Of a DNA stretch of 39,928 nt, positions 1-9,290 are shown one piece after another. The translations under genes and the position numbers were made by a program. The notes beneath the pieces were generated by a model. That model made no database searches. It was not told the origin of the DNA and worked only from the letters and a program-made list of their open reading frames with translations. The first letter of the stretch is position 1. The number at the start of each line of letters is the position of its first letter. Source of the stretch: Triparma columacea (Eukaryota > Sar > Bolidophyceae > Parmales > Triparmaceae); contig BRYA01000591.1 of NCBI GenBank assembly GCA_030267965.1, positions 1 to 39,928 of the forward strand, in the 5' to 3' direction.

Positions 1-72
1 TACACCCTTTACACCCTTTACACCCTTTACACCCTTTACACCCTTTACACCCTTTACACCCTTTACACTCTT
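1..72. repeat. Candidate telomeric repeat, (TACACCCTT)n
   Basis: Seven perfect head-to-tail copies of the 9-mer TACACCCTT fill positions 1-63, and an eighth copy with one change follows at 64-72. The G-rich complement is AAGGGTGTA, equivalently TGTAAAGGG, and runs 5' to 3' toward the end of the window, which is the polarity of a telomere at a left chromosome end. The unit is not the TTAGGG usual for stramenopiles. It could instead be a subtelomeric minisatellite at a contig edge. Confidence 0.6.
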
Positions 73-796
73 CACTTACTTTACTTTCACACATACTTTA
101 CTCTTACACCCACACTTTACCTTTACACAACCATTCAATCTTATACCCTCCTCTCTTTTACTCTCACTCCTTAACTCCTCTCACTCCTCTCTAAATTTAC
201 ACTCACCCTCCTTCAATTCATGTTTATACACAACCACTACACTAACACACATCATTTCACCTTATACTTTCCTCTCTTCCACTCTCACTCCTCAATTCCT
301 CTCACTTTCTCCACCACCACACTCACTCTCTTTTTATTAATCCCCATACACTTCCATTATACTCACAAACCACTAAAACACATTTACTACTCTCAAAAAT
401 CCATACACATCTACTTCACTTCCATTATACTCACAAACCACTAAAACACATTTTCTACTCTCAAAAAATCCATACACATCTACTTCACTTCCATTATACT
501 CACAAACCACAACAACACTTCCACAATTCTTCAAAACTTCAGACATATTCATAACACTACCACAACACTCACAAACTTCTACACGCTACAACTCTCCAAA
601 ACCCCATACATTTCTACTACACTTCCTCAATATTCACAAACTACAATAACATTTCCACAATACATCTACTACACTTACAAAATACTCGCAAACCACTTAA
701 AGACTGCCATATTACTCACATACACCTAATACACTCCTACAATAGTCACTAATATACCAAATTAAATTATTTTATCCTACAAATGTTGCTGCCCTA
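73..796. other. Subtelomeric G-depleted, gene-free region
   Basis: No credible gene is seen here. The plus strand contains almost no G: seven G in positions 1-780 and one in the first 540. Pieces such as ACACC, CTTTAC and TTACAC recur, so the stretch looks like decayed telomere-like sequence. The short open frame at 220-444 is a low-complexity by-product of the C/A/T-only composition. The 3' end of the large minus-strand gene follows directly. Confidence 0.7.
349..510. repeat. Subtelomeric 68-69 bp tandem repeat, two copies plus a partial third
   Basis: A unit beginning CACTTCCATTATACTCAC starts at 349, 417 and 486, giving periods of 68 and 69 bp. The first two copies are nearly identical (one substitution and one A insertion), and the third breaks off after about 25 bases. 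It lies inside the G-depleted region and contains no gene. Confidence 0.8.
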
Positions 797-3700
797 TTAG
801 TCACTCTTCCCATCGTCATCTTCTATTGGCACGACACTGCCTACTTTAGCATTCTCTCCTCCTACCCCTATAATATCTCCATCTTCAGCGCCTCCAACAC
901 TTGCTCTCCTAATACTTGCTCTCAATGCACCTGCTAGACCACCCTCAGCTTCAGCATCAACACTTGCTCTCCTTACACTCTCTCTCCTTCTAGCATCACC
1001 ATCCGCTGGAATAAACTCCTCTGGGACACTTGCTTTCCTCACATCAGTAAACCACTCTGGCTGCTCCTCTTCCCATTTAGACCAGTTCAACTCAACCCAT
1101 TTCTTAATTTCTCCTTCAATTGAGACCCAATGATGCCTTGAGCACCCAAAGACCTCAATCTTCATTGCATCATTTTCTCCTTCAAGGAAGTATGCCATTG
1201 ACATATCCTTTGACCTCAGTGTACTCCAGAAGGTGTGCAAGTAGTTCATCTCAATGTTGAAAAAGAAAACTGCAAGGCATATGATAGTTATGGGTATGAT
1301 ATACTTTACTATAAATGATGCAATATCAAGTGGGTTGTCATCTACATAAGGAGAAAATAGATATATATATATTGACACTGGTAGACTTACCATTGTCGAT
1401 ACAAATCCAAACAACCAATAGGCTCCTCCTACTTCATTAGGATGTCTATAGTGTACAATTGAAGTAAAGTCCACAACGATCTTTACCATCACTCTGAAAA
1501 TAATGCTATTCAAAATCTCTTTGTTACCCCCTAACGGCATCCAGTACCAAAAGTCTCCCCTTAACATCTTCACCAATAAGTAGAGACCAAGATCGACTCC
1601 AATGTAGAGAAAGGCCCAACTACCTCCCATCAACCCAAGAAGAACTATTGTCATGCACCTTATTAGAAGCATTCCTGCAGTGTACAGCAGCATGGAAACA
1701 AACACTACTGTTCTCTTGCTTGCTTTTGCTGGTATATATCCATAGAAGTCTGGTGCATATTCTCTCCTAGCAGGGTCTGTGTCCCAGTCATAACTAATTG
1801 TTGCAGAGGCAAAACCTGTTGTAATTGCTGACACTGCAACTGAAAGCCATTCTGTAGTTCCAACCTTTTTGTCACTTGTTGCTATAGCCATAAGTTGGAT
1901 GATCACTCCAGGGATTGCCTCAGCAAACATCTCAGCTACTTTCATAACTGTCATCTCCAGCATTGGGTCGAATGCAGCCCCAACCTCTTGTTTTGCTCCA
2001 GTTGCTACCCTGTAAGCATCAACCGCAGGCTTAAACCCAATCAAAATAGGAAACCATTCCCTTATCACCCTATTCATCCCCAAATTTCTGTTCTGAGCCC
2101 AAACAAAAAGCATTTGTATCCCAATTGAAACCATCAAACTTGCCAAAGATGCTTTAAAGTACCCATACTTTTTATCACTCCAAAACATGTACGTCACATA
2201 CACATCGGTCAGCAAATCTACCATGCTTGTTGCAGCACCAACAGTGACCCTTGCCTTTAAGCCTAAGGTAGACTTCATGAATAGTTTCATAACTATCTCC
2301 TCAAGCATGGGCCTTAACCACACTTGTTCAAGCATAACCTCCTGCACTTCAGTGAATTGATGAGCCCACTCATCTACAGCATGAGCAGCAGTTGCTGTGG
2401 TCAACATGACTGCTGTCATTGCACTCCCAATCTCCCATCCCCTGGCTTCCTCCTCACTCTGCATAACTCCTTCATTTGTCGCCCTCCTTTTAAATTTATT
2501 CATAACCACAGCATAAAGCATAGTTCTCATGAATCTATGCTGCTCTGTAGTCTCTCTCAGTGCCCTATTGGCGGCAATAAATTCCCTCACAACCTCTACT
2601 TTACTGTCCCCAACATTCCTTCTCTTCACTCTCTCCATCAGCTGCTCTCCAAACCTCTTCCCATCCTGTTCCCCTGCTTCTGTGCTGTTCAGAAGGTTGT
2701 CAAAGTAGTAAGCAGCGTCAGTTGCTATGCCCAGTTGCTTGATTACGCTCTGTTTGCTAGCAGCCTTTTCTAAACCCATTTGTCTAGTCATAAGTTCAAC
2801 ATCTGTCTTCATCTGGTCAGCCTCAGAGAACCTTACAGCTGTGAAATGCCCTTCTTGATCTACTGTGATTACAAGTATCTTGTTGTTGACTCTTTGAAGC
2901 TCAAGCTGGTAGTCAGCTCGGCTTTTAAGGGCCCAAAAGAACGCTGCAACTTCTTTGTGGGATGCTCTCACAGTTATTGAGGTCTTTCCCCACCCCATTC
3001 CCTTCTCTGCCTTTATCAATGTCTGTCCAGTCAACCCACTACTGATCTCTTGAGCTCCATCAATCTCATCAAAGTGACTTTCAATCCCTGGTGCTCCCTC
3101 AATTGCAATCTCCTCAAACTTTGCAATGAATTGCTGTCTCTTGAAGGCGTCAATCTCTTTGCTCTTGTCAAACTTCTTCCTCAAGTCTGAGACTTGTGCA
3201 AGAAACCTTGGTGCAATTTTGTTCATGATGGAAGAGTAGAAAACACCACCAAGGTCCGCTTTTGTTGTAAAAGTCACTGATGTTTGTGGCACACCTCCAA
3301 TAGTGCCAAGTGGCTCAAACAACCACACTGTGTGTACCTTCGTTAACACATTCCTGGCCTTCACTGGAAAGTCTACCTGAAATTCCTCTGTGTCTGTAAC
3401 ATCAATGATAACTTTGCCATCATTTTGCTTGCACCAGGTAATTTTACTCCTACTATCACGAGGAGCAAGTCCTGGGATGCCAAATTCCCTTGTAGAGATG
3501 AAGTAACAGGTGTGACCATTGGAGTTTTTGATGTAGTACTCTGTGATCCCTCGCTCCTTTGAAGTTTTACGGAATTCTCTTGAATCAAAATAAAACTCAT
3601 GCGCAGCACACTCCTCCACACTAGCATCAACTACAGTAGTGGCAAATCCAGTCCCACTGCTTGCCCCATCAACATGGACTAGCTTCATTTTGACTCTCTC

Positions 3701-6274
3701 ATCAGGACTCTTCAGGTCATCAAAGTTCTTATCCACCTTGCACTTCTCATAGAATTCCTTCCCCTTCCTGATTGCATCCTTCTCCTCATCTGTATAATGT
3801 TGGCGCTCATTCTTGATGATTTTGGCAAGGGACGCTAATGCAGCTTTGTCAACCTCTTCATCTTTATTGAAATATGTTCTTAAGTCAGAAACTGCACCCA
3901 GGGTGTTTGGTATCTTTTTGTCAACAAGAGATTTAGGTAAGTGGCCTGCTGCATCAGCATGTTGCAGTAGCTCAATCTTACACCGAGGAACTCTACCAAC
4001 ATTTTCAATTTTAGTTGCGATAAATATGGCTCGTGTTGTTCCTCTTAAAAATGTCCCAGCACTCCCACCATAATCAACCTCATCTTTGAGAGGCCAGACA
4101 GCAACGGAAATGTTTTCTTGTACATTCTTTCCCAGTATTAGCTTGTTGACAAACTCTCGATTGCTAATGAACTTTGGAAATTTCTTCACAGTCGCAACCA
4201 CTTTCTCGTTGGGTTTACCCTTGTATGTTTGTATCTCTAGTCTAGCCAGGTTCCCTTCCTCCCTGTCAACAGCCATCCTCTCCCTGCTGCAGAACTCAAA
4301 GTACCAAGCAGCTGCTTCTTCTGCATTACAGTCTGCTTCACAAAGAGCTCTGCCAAGTGCGATGCTCCTTTGCCCTTTCTCCTGCTGCTTGTACTTGATC
4401 TCCATCTTTACTCCCTCATAAGGTGACTTGAGAGGCCCCCAACCTCTTTCCCCCTGCCCACCAAAGAGCTTCTCCAACTCCCCAAAGACCTTCTTCTGGT
4501 CCTCCTCCAACTCAACACCCTCCTTCATCCTCTCCACCAAGGCCCCCCTGATCTCAGCATCAACGTCCTTCCCGTTCCTCCTGAACTTCTTCTGCAACCT
4601 GTTGGCCGCAATAAGCTGACTCTTTGCAAGGTAGTCAATGGCTTTGTCCATCAGTGTCTTTTGAAGGCCTTGGAAATGCAGATCCACTGTCTGAATACAT
4701 GACACCCTACAGACATTTGGAGCAATCTCATTGAAGAAGTAGACACCTGTAGACTCTGCTAGCACAAATCCATCCTTACTGAGGTCCTTGAAGCCTCCTC
4801 CAGGGTACTCTGTCAGCGGCACAAAACCTAGCATGTATGAAGTCTGGCCATTCTCAAGTTTGACTTCCTTCCACACAGACCAATTCTCAAATAGTCGATT
4901 GGTAGCGGCAGGGACCTTCACACCAATATGTTGATGCAAACTTCTAGTACCATTTACATCCTTCCTGATTACCCTTGGTAACTTTCCTTCTTTTGCAATG
5001 TGCATCTCAGATTGCTTAAATGTGTCGAGTGAATATTTCTCTGCTAGAAAACCCTCTGCTGACATATCAATAGTCATCCCATAGGCTCCCCACACCTTGT
5101 CCCCCTGTCTCCACAGGAACTTGTCAATGCCCTCCTTCAGTGTCCCCTTGACTCTCTTTCCCTTCTTGTAGAGTTCCTTCTCTAGCCTCCCAACCCTCTC
5201 CAACATTGCGTCCTCCTCTATTGTCAGAGGCGGTGCCCTTGGCATGATCTCCTCCACAAATTGTCTTTTCCTCCGCTCATCAATGACACCAGGTTGTCTG
5301 AACCGCTTCCTGACCTCCTCCATGATACCCTTTACTATTGCATTTGCAGCCTTGACGTCTCCCTTCTTGATCCTGCCACTGTTCCAGCCTTCAACCCTAG
5401 ATCTCGTGGATCTCACACTCTTAAAGGTTTTGACTGTGTGAACATCAACTTCTGGTTTCATCTCTGTTACCCTCTCCTCTGCCTTAAGAGTTCCCACCAT
5501 GGTGACTGCAGTTTGTCCAAACTCAAAGACAGTGAAGCTGAGCTTGCCCTTAATGACACCTCGTTGGACAGTCTTGGTCTTTATTGACGCTAGCATTTTG
5601 CCAAGCATCGCCGTTGCCTCATCAGAAAGGTCATCCTCATCAAGAGGTGCCAACTCCATAATGTTCGTCGATTTGTCAGGAGAGACGGTTTTGACGTCGA
5701 GGAGAAATTCGACAAACTTATTCCCGCTGCCGTAGTGCTGCCAGTAGACGAGTCTGTGAATGACTCCTTCCTTTTCGTTGTACTCCTGGAGGGTCTTCCT
5801 TCGGAACTTGCCCTGCTCACAATCGGTGAGGAGAAAGTCAATGATCTTGTCGCGCTCGTCGTGGAAGACATCAGCAAGCTCCATAGCCTTCACATCGACG
5901 CCGGTAGAATTGTCGATAAGGCCTTCAACGGCTCCGCGTTCATCCAGAAGCTTCACAAGTTTACCTTGTTCGGGGCCAAGAGCTGTGTAATCGATGTCTA
6001 CGGGGCCATATATTGCGGAGGGTGTGCGATTGGAGCCTGAAGGGGGCTCGGTTGTCTTCAGCAGAACATTATCGTGCTGCTTCGATGCGTTGTCGTCTGG
6101 TTGACTACCATCACCGGGAGGAGCCTCTTGGTCTGGAGCATCAATCCTGTGGGTGTTGCGGGGAGGCTTCTCCCCCTCCATGCCTTTGAAAGTGGGATCT
6201 TCGCGATCGCTTCCCCCGCGTTGGTCCGTTGACGATCCAATTTCTTCGCTGAGTTCCATGACGCGGCGATCCAT
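797..6274 (-). CDS. Giant multidomain membrane protein: START-like modules plus polytopic (XK-related-like) C-terminal region
   Basis: Single-exon frame of 1825 residues starting at ATG 6274; a second Met six codons in is an alternative start. Residues about 95-1180 hold at least three related alpha/beta modules (near 387-550, 616-800 and 853-1045), with possible extra or truncated ones at each end. Two begin with a shared LKSP-x2-E-x-VKM motif, and their order of strands and long C-terminal helix resembles lipid-binding START domains. Residues about 1260-1680 contain multiple hydrophobic helices, including a DLLTDVYVTYMFW segment reminiscent of XK-related membrane proteins. The tail carries repeated RRASV/RRESV motifs resembling basophilic-kinase sites. 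The gene is AT-richer than most of the window and is the closest gene to the chromosome end. Both domain assignments come from pattern reading; lipid sensing or transfer at a membrane is inference. Length and continuous coding character make the gene itself certain. Confidence 0.75.
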   Translation of the reverse strand: MDRRVMELSEEIGSSTDQRGGSDREDPTFKGMEGEKPPRNTHRIDAPDQEAPPGDGSQPDDNASKQHDNVLLKTTEPPSGSNRTPSAIYGPVDIDYTALGPEQGKLVKLLDERGAVEGLIDNSTGVDVKAMELADVFHDERDKIIDFLLTDCEQGKFRRKTLQEYNEKEGVIHRLVYWQHYGSGNKFVEFLLDVKTVSPDKSTNIMELAPLDEDDLSDEATAMLGKMLASIKTKTVQRGVIKGKLSFTVFEFGQTAVTMVGTLKAEERVTEMKPEVDVHTVKTFKSVRSTRSRVEGWNSGRIKKGDVKAANAIVKGIMEEVRKRFRQPGVIDERRKRQFVEEIMPRAPPLTIEEDAMLERVGRLEKELYKKGKRVKGTLKEGIDKFLWRQGDKVWGAYGMTIDMSAEGFLAEKYSLDTFKQSEMHIAKEGKLPRVIRKDVNGTRSLHQHIGVKVPAATNRLFENWSVWKEVKLENGQTSYMLGFVPLTEYPGGGFKDLSKDGFVLAESTGVYFFNEIAPNVCRVSCIQTVDLHFQGLQKTLMDKAIDYLAKSQLIAANRLQKKFRRNGKDVDAEIRGALVERMKEGVELEEDQKKVFGELEKLFGGQGERGWGPLKSPYEGVKMEIKYKQQEKGQRSIALGRALCEADCNAEEAAAWYFEFCSRERMAVDREEGNLARLEIQTYKGKPNEKVVATVKKFPKFISNREFVNKLILGKNVQENISVAVWPLKDEVDYGGSAGTFLRGTTRAIFIATKIENVGRVPRCKIELLQHADAAGHLPKSLVDKKIPNTLGAVSDLRTYFNKDEEVDKAALASLAKIIKNERQHYTDEEKDAIRKGKEFYEKCKVDKNFDDLKSPDERVKMKLVHVDGASSGTGFATTVVDASVEECAAHEFYFDSREFRKTSKERGITEYYIKNSNGHTCYFISTREFGIPGLAPRDSRSKITWCKQNDGKVIIDVTDTEEFQVDFPVKARNVLTKVHTVWLFEPLGTIGGVPQTSVTFTTKADLGGVFYSSIMNKIAPRFLAQVSDLRKKFDKSKEIDAFKRQQFIAKFEEIAIEGAPGIESHFDEIDGAQEISSGLTGQTLIKAEKGMGWGKTSITVRASHKEVAAFFWALKSRADYQLELQRVNNKILVITVDQEGHFTAVRFSEADQMKTDVELMTRQMGLEKAASKQSVIKQLGIATDAAYYFDNLLNSTEAGEQDGKRFGEQLMERVKRRNVGDSKVEVVREFIAANRALRETTEQHRFMRTMLYAVVMNKFKRRATNEGVMQSEEEARGWEIGSAMTAVMLTTATAAHAVDEWAHQFTEVQEVMLEQVWLRPMLEEIVMKLFMKSTLGLKARVTVGAATSMVDLLTDVYVTYMFWSDKKYGYFKASLASLMVSIGIQMLFVWAQNRNLGMNRVIREWFPILIGFKPAVDAYRVATGAKQEVGAAFDPMLEMTVMKVAEMFAEAIPGVIIQLMAIATSDKKVGTTEWLSVAVSAITTGFASATISYDWDTDPARREYAPDFYGYIPAKASKRTVVFVSMLLYTAGMLLIRCMTIVLLGLMGGSWAFLYIGVDLGLYLLVKMLRGDFWYWMPLGGNKEILNSIIFRVMVKIVVDFTSIVHYRHPNEVGGAYWLFGFVSTMVSLPVSIYIYLFSPYVDDNPLDIASFIVKYIIPITIICLAVFFFNIEMNYLHTFWSTLRSKDMSMAYFLEGENDAMKIEVFGCSRHHWVSIEGEIKKWVELNWSKWEEEQPEWFTDVRKASVPEEFIPADGDARRRESVRRASVDAEAEGGLAGALRASIRRASVGGAEDGDIIGVGGENAKVGSVVPIEDDDGKSD

Positions 6275-7063
6275 GCTGCCTCTGCAGATTTCTCAAACCT
6301 AGAGGAAGGATGTTAAGCGGGGAGGGGGCAAGATGAGTTAGTTACTCGCGTAAAAATTGAATATCACCGGTCCTCCGAGGGGAATAAATCCGAGAAAGAC
6401 GACAAACGTCATCCAAAAACACACGACGTGTTTCATGAACCCCCCCTCTTTGGCTCTTGCCATCTCCATCTCGGGCCACTTTGCAAATCACATCACACAG
6501 CACGTAAAAAGAGCTTGTGCGTCAAATAAACTCTTGTCCGTTCCCCGTCCTTCTCCTCTTAACTCACTTTTCAGTTGCTTCGGTAGGTTAAAGGTGAGAG
6601 ATCAAAGAAATGTTAGTTCGAAGTCCGAGAGTGCCAATTTTTTTATACAGCAATTCCTTAAAATACTTTTCCCAGAATCCTAAAACCGGTAGTCAAGGCG
6701 GATACCGTGTATACCTACACGTCCCGGCCCCCAAATTTAGGAGGGTTTATGTTGTTGTTCATGTTCACAGGTGATGTTATCGCCCCCGATGAGTTCTCCT
6801 CACCGAGACAGAAGATAGAGCGGCAATCCAATCGCAAGATGAAGGTGAGAGTTTGTATATATATGACAAGGTGTTGTATGCGCTAACATGTCAACAAGAG
6901 CACACAAGTTTCTTTTCCTAAAAACGTTTGATCTCCTTCCCTCTTTTTAGCACCTATTCTTTCAACTCCTCCCCCACATACAAGCTACTAGCAGCCACCG
7001 CACCAGCTACCAGCCGTCAGCCTAGTCCCCAGCCTTCCCACTTCTGTTACTCCTCGTTGCTGC
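6275..7063. other. Intergenic region between two minus-strand genes
   Basis: This 789-bp stretch holds the upstream region of the giant membrane-protein gene and the 3' flank of ERO1. No gene is supported. The open frame near 6357-6683 starts on a non-ATG codon and has no recognisable domain. A TATATATAT tract near 6857 could be a promoter element but its position fits no start. Confidence 0.6.
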
Positions 7064-9066
7064 TCATTTTGTTACAAATTCTGAGTTGATGAATTCTACC
7101 GCCCTCGCGACCTTCCCGGTAGTGGTGAGCAGGGCTGCAAGCTCTACTCTCTTCAACTTTTCGATCCTCTCTTGGTTGACCCCGTCCCCCTCCTTCCCCA
7201 GTAGGATTTGGAGGGCGGTGGACATGCCAAGCACGGCAATCTTCCCGTGTAATTTGCAAACATTGCACTGGACGCAGTTCATGATCCTCATGAAGTCCCT
7301 CGTCCTGTTCCTCGCCTTCCAGAAGGTGTCGTCCTCCCCTGTCCCGTGAGATCTCATTTGGTTGGCGGCTAGGTCAATGGTGTCGCAGTGCCCCCTCCAG
7401 AACTGCTCCTCGAGGAGGTCTTTGAGGCCCTGGCTGGTCTCCTTGTCGATGCTCCCGTTCTCGCAGTCCTATAAGTGAGCGTAGAATAGAGCGGCGAGCG
7501 AGTGATTGAATTAGGAAGGAGGGAAATGACATAGCTAGTTGAAAAAATAAAAGAGTACATCGTGTTGGTGTTTTTCCACCCCTCCTCCTCATCGTCTTCC
7601 TCAACTCCTCATTCATTCTCACCTCGATCAGCCTTACTCTTGCCTCTCTCACGGCGCTCAAGAGAAGCATGTAGAGAAAGTATAAATTCTCGATGGCTCC
7701 GGGCTGCGAGAAGATCCTTCTTTCGACTTCGTCGTCCCACCGGAGGCTGCTCACGTCGTCCTCTCCGTTCTGCGACGCGATTGGGTTTGTATGAGAAATG
7801 GGCCAGAATTGAGAGTCAGGATGGTAAAATGTAGTCACTGAGATCCACCGCTCCTCCGCTCCTCCGCTCCTCCGCTCCTCCGCTCCTCCGCTCCTCCGCT
7901 CCTCTGCTTCTCCGTTTGCTGTCCCATTCTCACCTCCATTTTTTCCTTCATGCTCCTAAGTATGTGCGCGGAGATGCTCGAGTGGAGACCCCTCACTGCC
8001 TTGTTGTAATCGAGCCTCCAACTGTTGGGGACAGCCGTGTTGGAGGGAAACTCGATTTTCTCGTGAATGAATTCCCAGACCTCCTTGCCGTCGTACGATG
8101 TGTAGGACTCTGGAAAGTCCTGGGTGTCGTAATAGTCCTCCGAGGGCATATCCCACCTCGCCCAGCCATCCAAGTCGAAACGCCATTCTGACTGGTCAAT
8201 TCCCATGATATTTTCCGGCACCTGGGGGAGTATGGGGGGGTGGGGGGGGGGGTGGGGGGGGGGGCAAGAAGGTGAGGAGGGGAGGGGGGAAGGAGATCTT
8301 TAACCCAAACACTCCCTTCTTGCGGCAAGTTGGGAAAAATTCTTGTGGGTCGCTCTGCTCACTGATCTCGCAACTTGTTTCGCCGAAGCTCTCACAAGAT
8401 ATCTTGCAACCCCTCTCGCCACCGCTCTCGCCTCCCCTCTCACAGCCCCTCTCGCCCACCCCTCTAGCCCGCCCCTCTAAACTTGCTGGCCCGACCTCAC
8501 CTCCTCCTCATCGATGGGGTACACCTCGCAACTCTCGCTGACGCACTCCCCGAGCTCCTGAGGTAGGTACTCGCAACTTGCAAGCATGTCAATGGAGTAG
8601 AGTCTGAAGCTGGGTGAGTCCTGCATGAGGTTCGATAGCGGAACGAGGAGGCCAGGGTTGATAACGTCGTGGATCACCTCAACTCCGGGCTGCATGTAGT
8701 CGTCAAAAATAGGTGTCACCCTCCTCGTTGTGGTGAATACCTCTAACCCTGTATACAGGGCCGTCTGTGTAATTCACCATTTCGGGATTTCAGAGAGTGA
8801 AGGGCGACGTGATTAAGAGATTCAGGGGTAAGTCACGCCCTTGTCGAGACGTTTGTTTCTAGGACGCTCTCCAAACCCTCCAAATCCTGAAACTCTCCCC
8901 CCCCGTTGCAGCTCACCTTTTTTCTCCGCCCACCGTGGTTAAGTCCTGACCTTTTGTGGTCTGTTTGCAGCCCTATTATCCCTGTTGTCCATCCATGACA
9001 TTGCACCCCAAAACAAGCAGCCAAAATGATGCTGAACCTCCCCATCGACATTTGCCAGTGTTTCAT
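7064..9066 (-). CDS. ERO1: Endoplasmic reticulum oxidoreductin 1 (ERO1 thiol oxidase)
   Basis: Five exons are inferred: 9066-8917, 8764-8501, 8221-7934, 7769-7623 and 7468-7064. All four introns begin GTGAG, are phase 0 and end in AG; the product is 417 residues. ERO1 is the FAD-dependent ER oxidase that reoxidises protein disulfide isomerase using O2. Residues 1-23 form a signal peptide. The shuttle pair is C124-VSES-C129 with C114 upstream, the junction EEE-VPENI matches the family's DEVPDG region, and the active site is C348-VQ-C351-NV-C354 followed by KLHGKIAVLGMSTALQILL, a clear match to ERO1. The mature protein appears to have only eight cysteines: the family's N-terminal CxC pairs and central regulatory cysteines are missing. 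It diverges by 224 bp from the MgtC-like gene. The identification is firm; the least certain boundary is exon 1 to exon 2. Confidence 0.92.
7849..7904. repeat. 8-bp minisatellite (CGCTCCTC)7 in an ERO1 intron
   Basis: Seven perfect copies of CGCTCCTC lie inside the third ERO1 intron (7933-7770). On the transcribed sense strand this is purine-rich GAGGAGCG. A degenerate copy follows. No function is evident; copy number is likely to vary. Confidence 0.9.
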
Positions 9067-9290
9067 TTCTTCGGACAGATTTCACTCCCTCTCCAGCAGT
9101 GTAGCCTGTGAATAAACCCTTCGTCGTCCTATCCCCCTAGCCAATAGTATCCTCCTAATACCTCTCTTTCCTCTATTCCCGCCAATCCATTTGCAAATTG
9201 CAAATACTGCCCTAATCTGAAGCTTCATCTCTCCACACGGGAAACCTGCTTCCATTCTTACTTCCCTTGGCCCCTCCAGCCTCAATTAAG
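9067..9290. promoter_or_regulatory. Divergent intergenic region between ERO1 and the MgtC-like gene
   Basis: The two initiator ATGs are separated by 224 bp and face away from each other, so this stretch must carry both promoters. No TATA box or clear operator-like motif was recognised. Confidence 0.55.

Noticed and set aside
6357..6683. Plus-strand open frame of 108 codons in the gap upstream of ERO1's 3' end
   Set aside because: It starts on TTG, has no domain or signal, and no splice partner was found.
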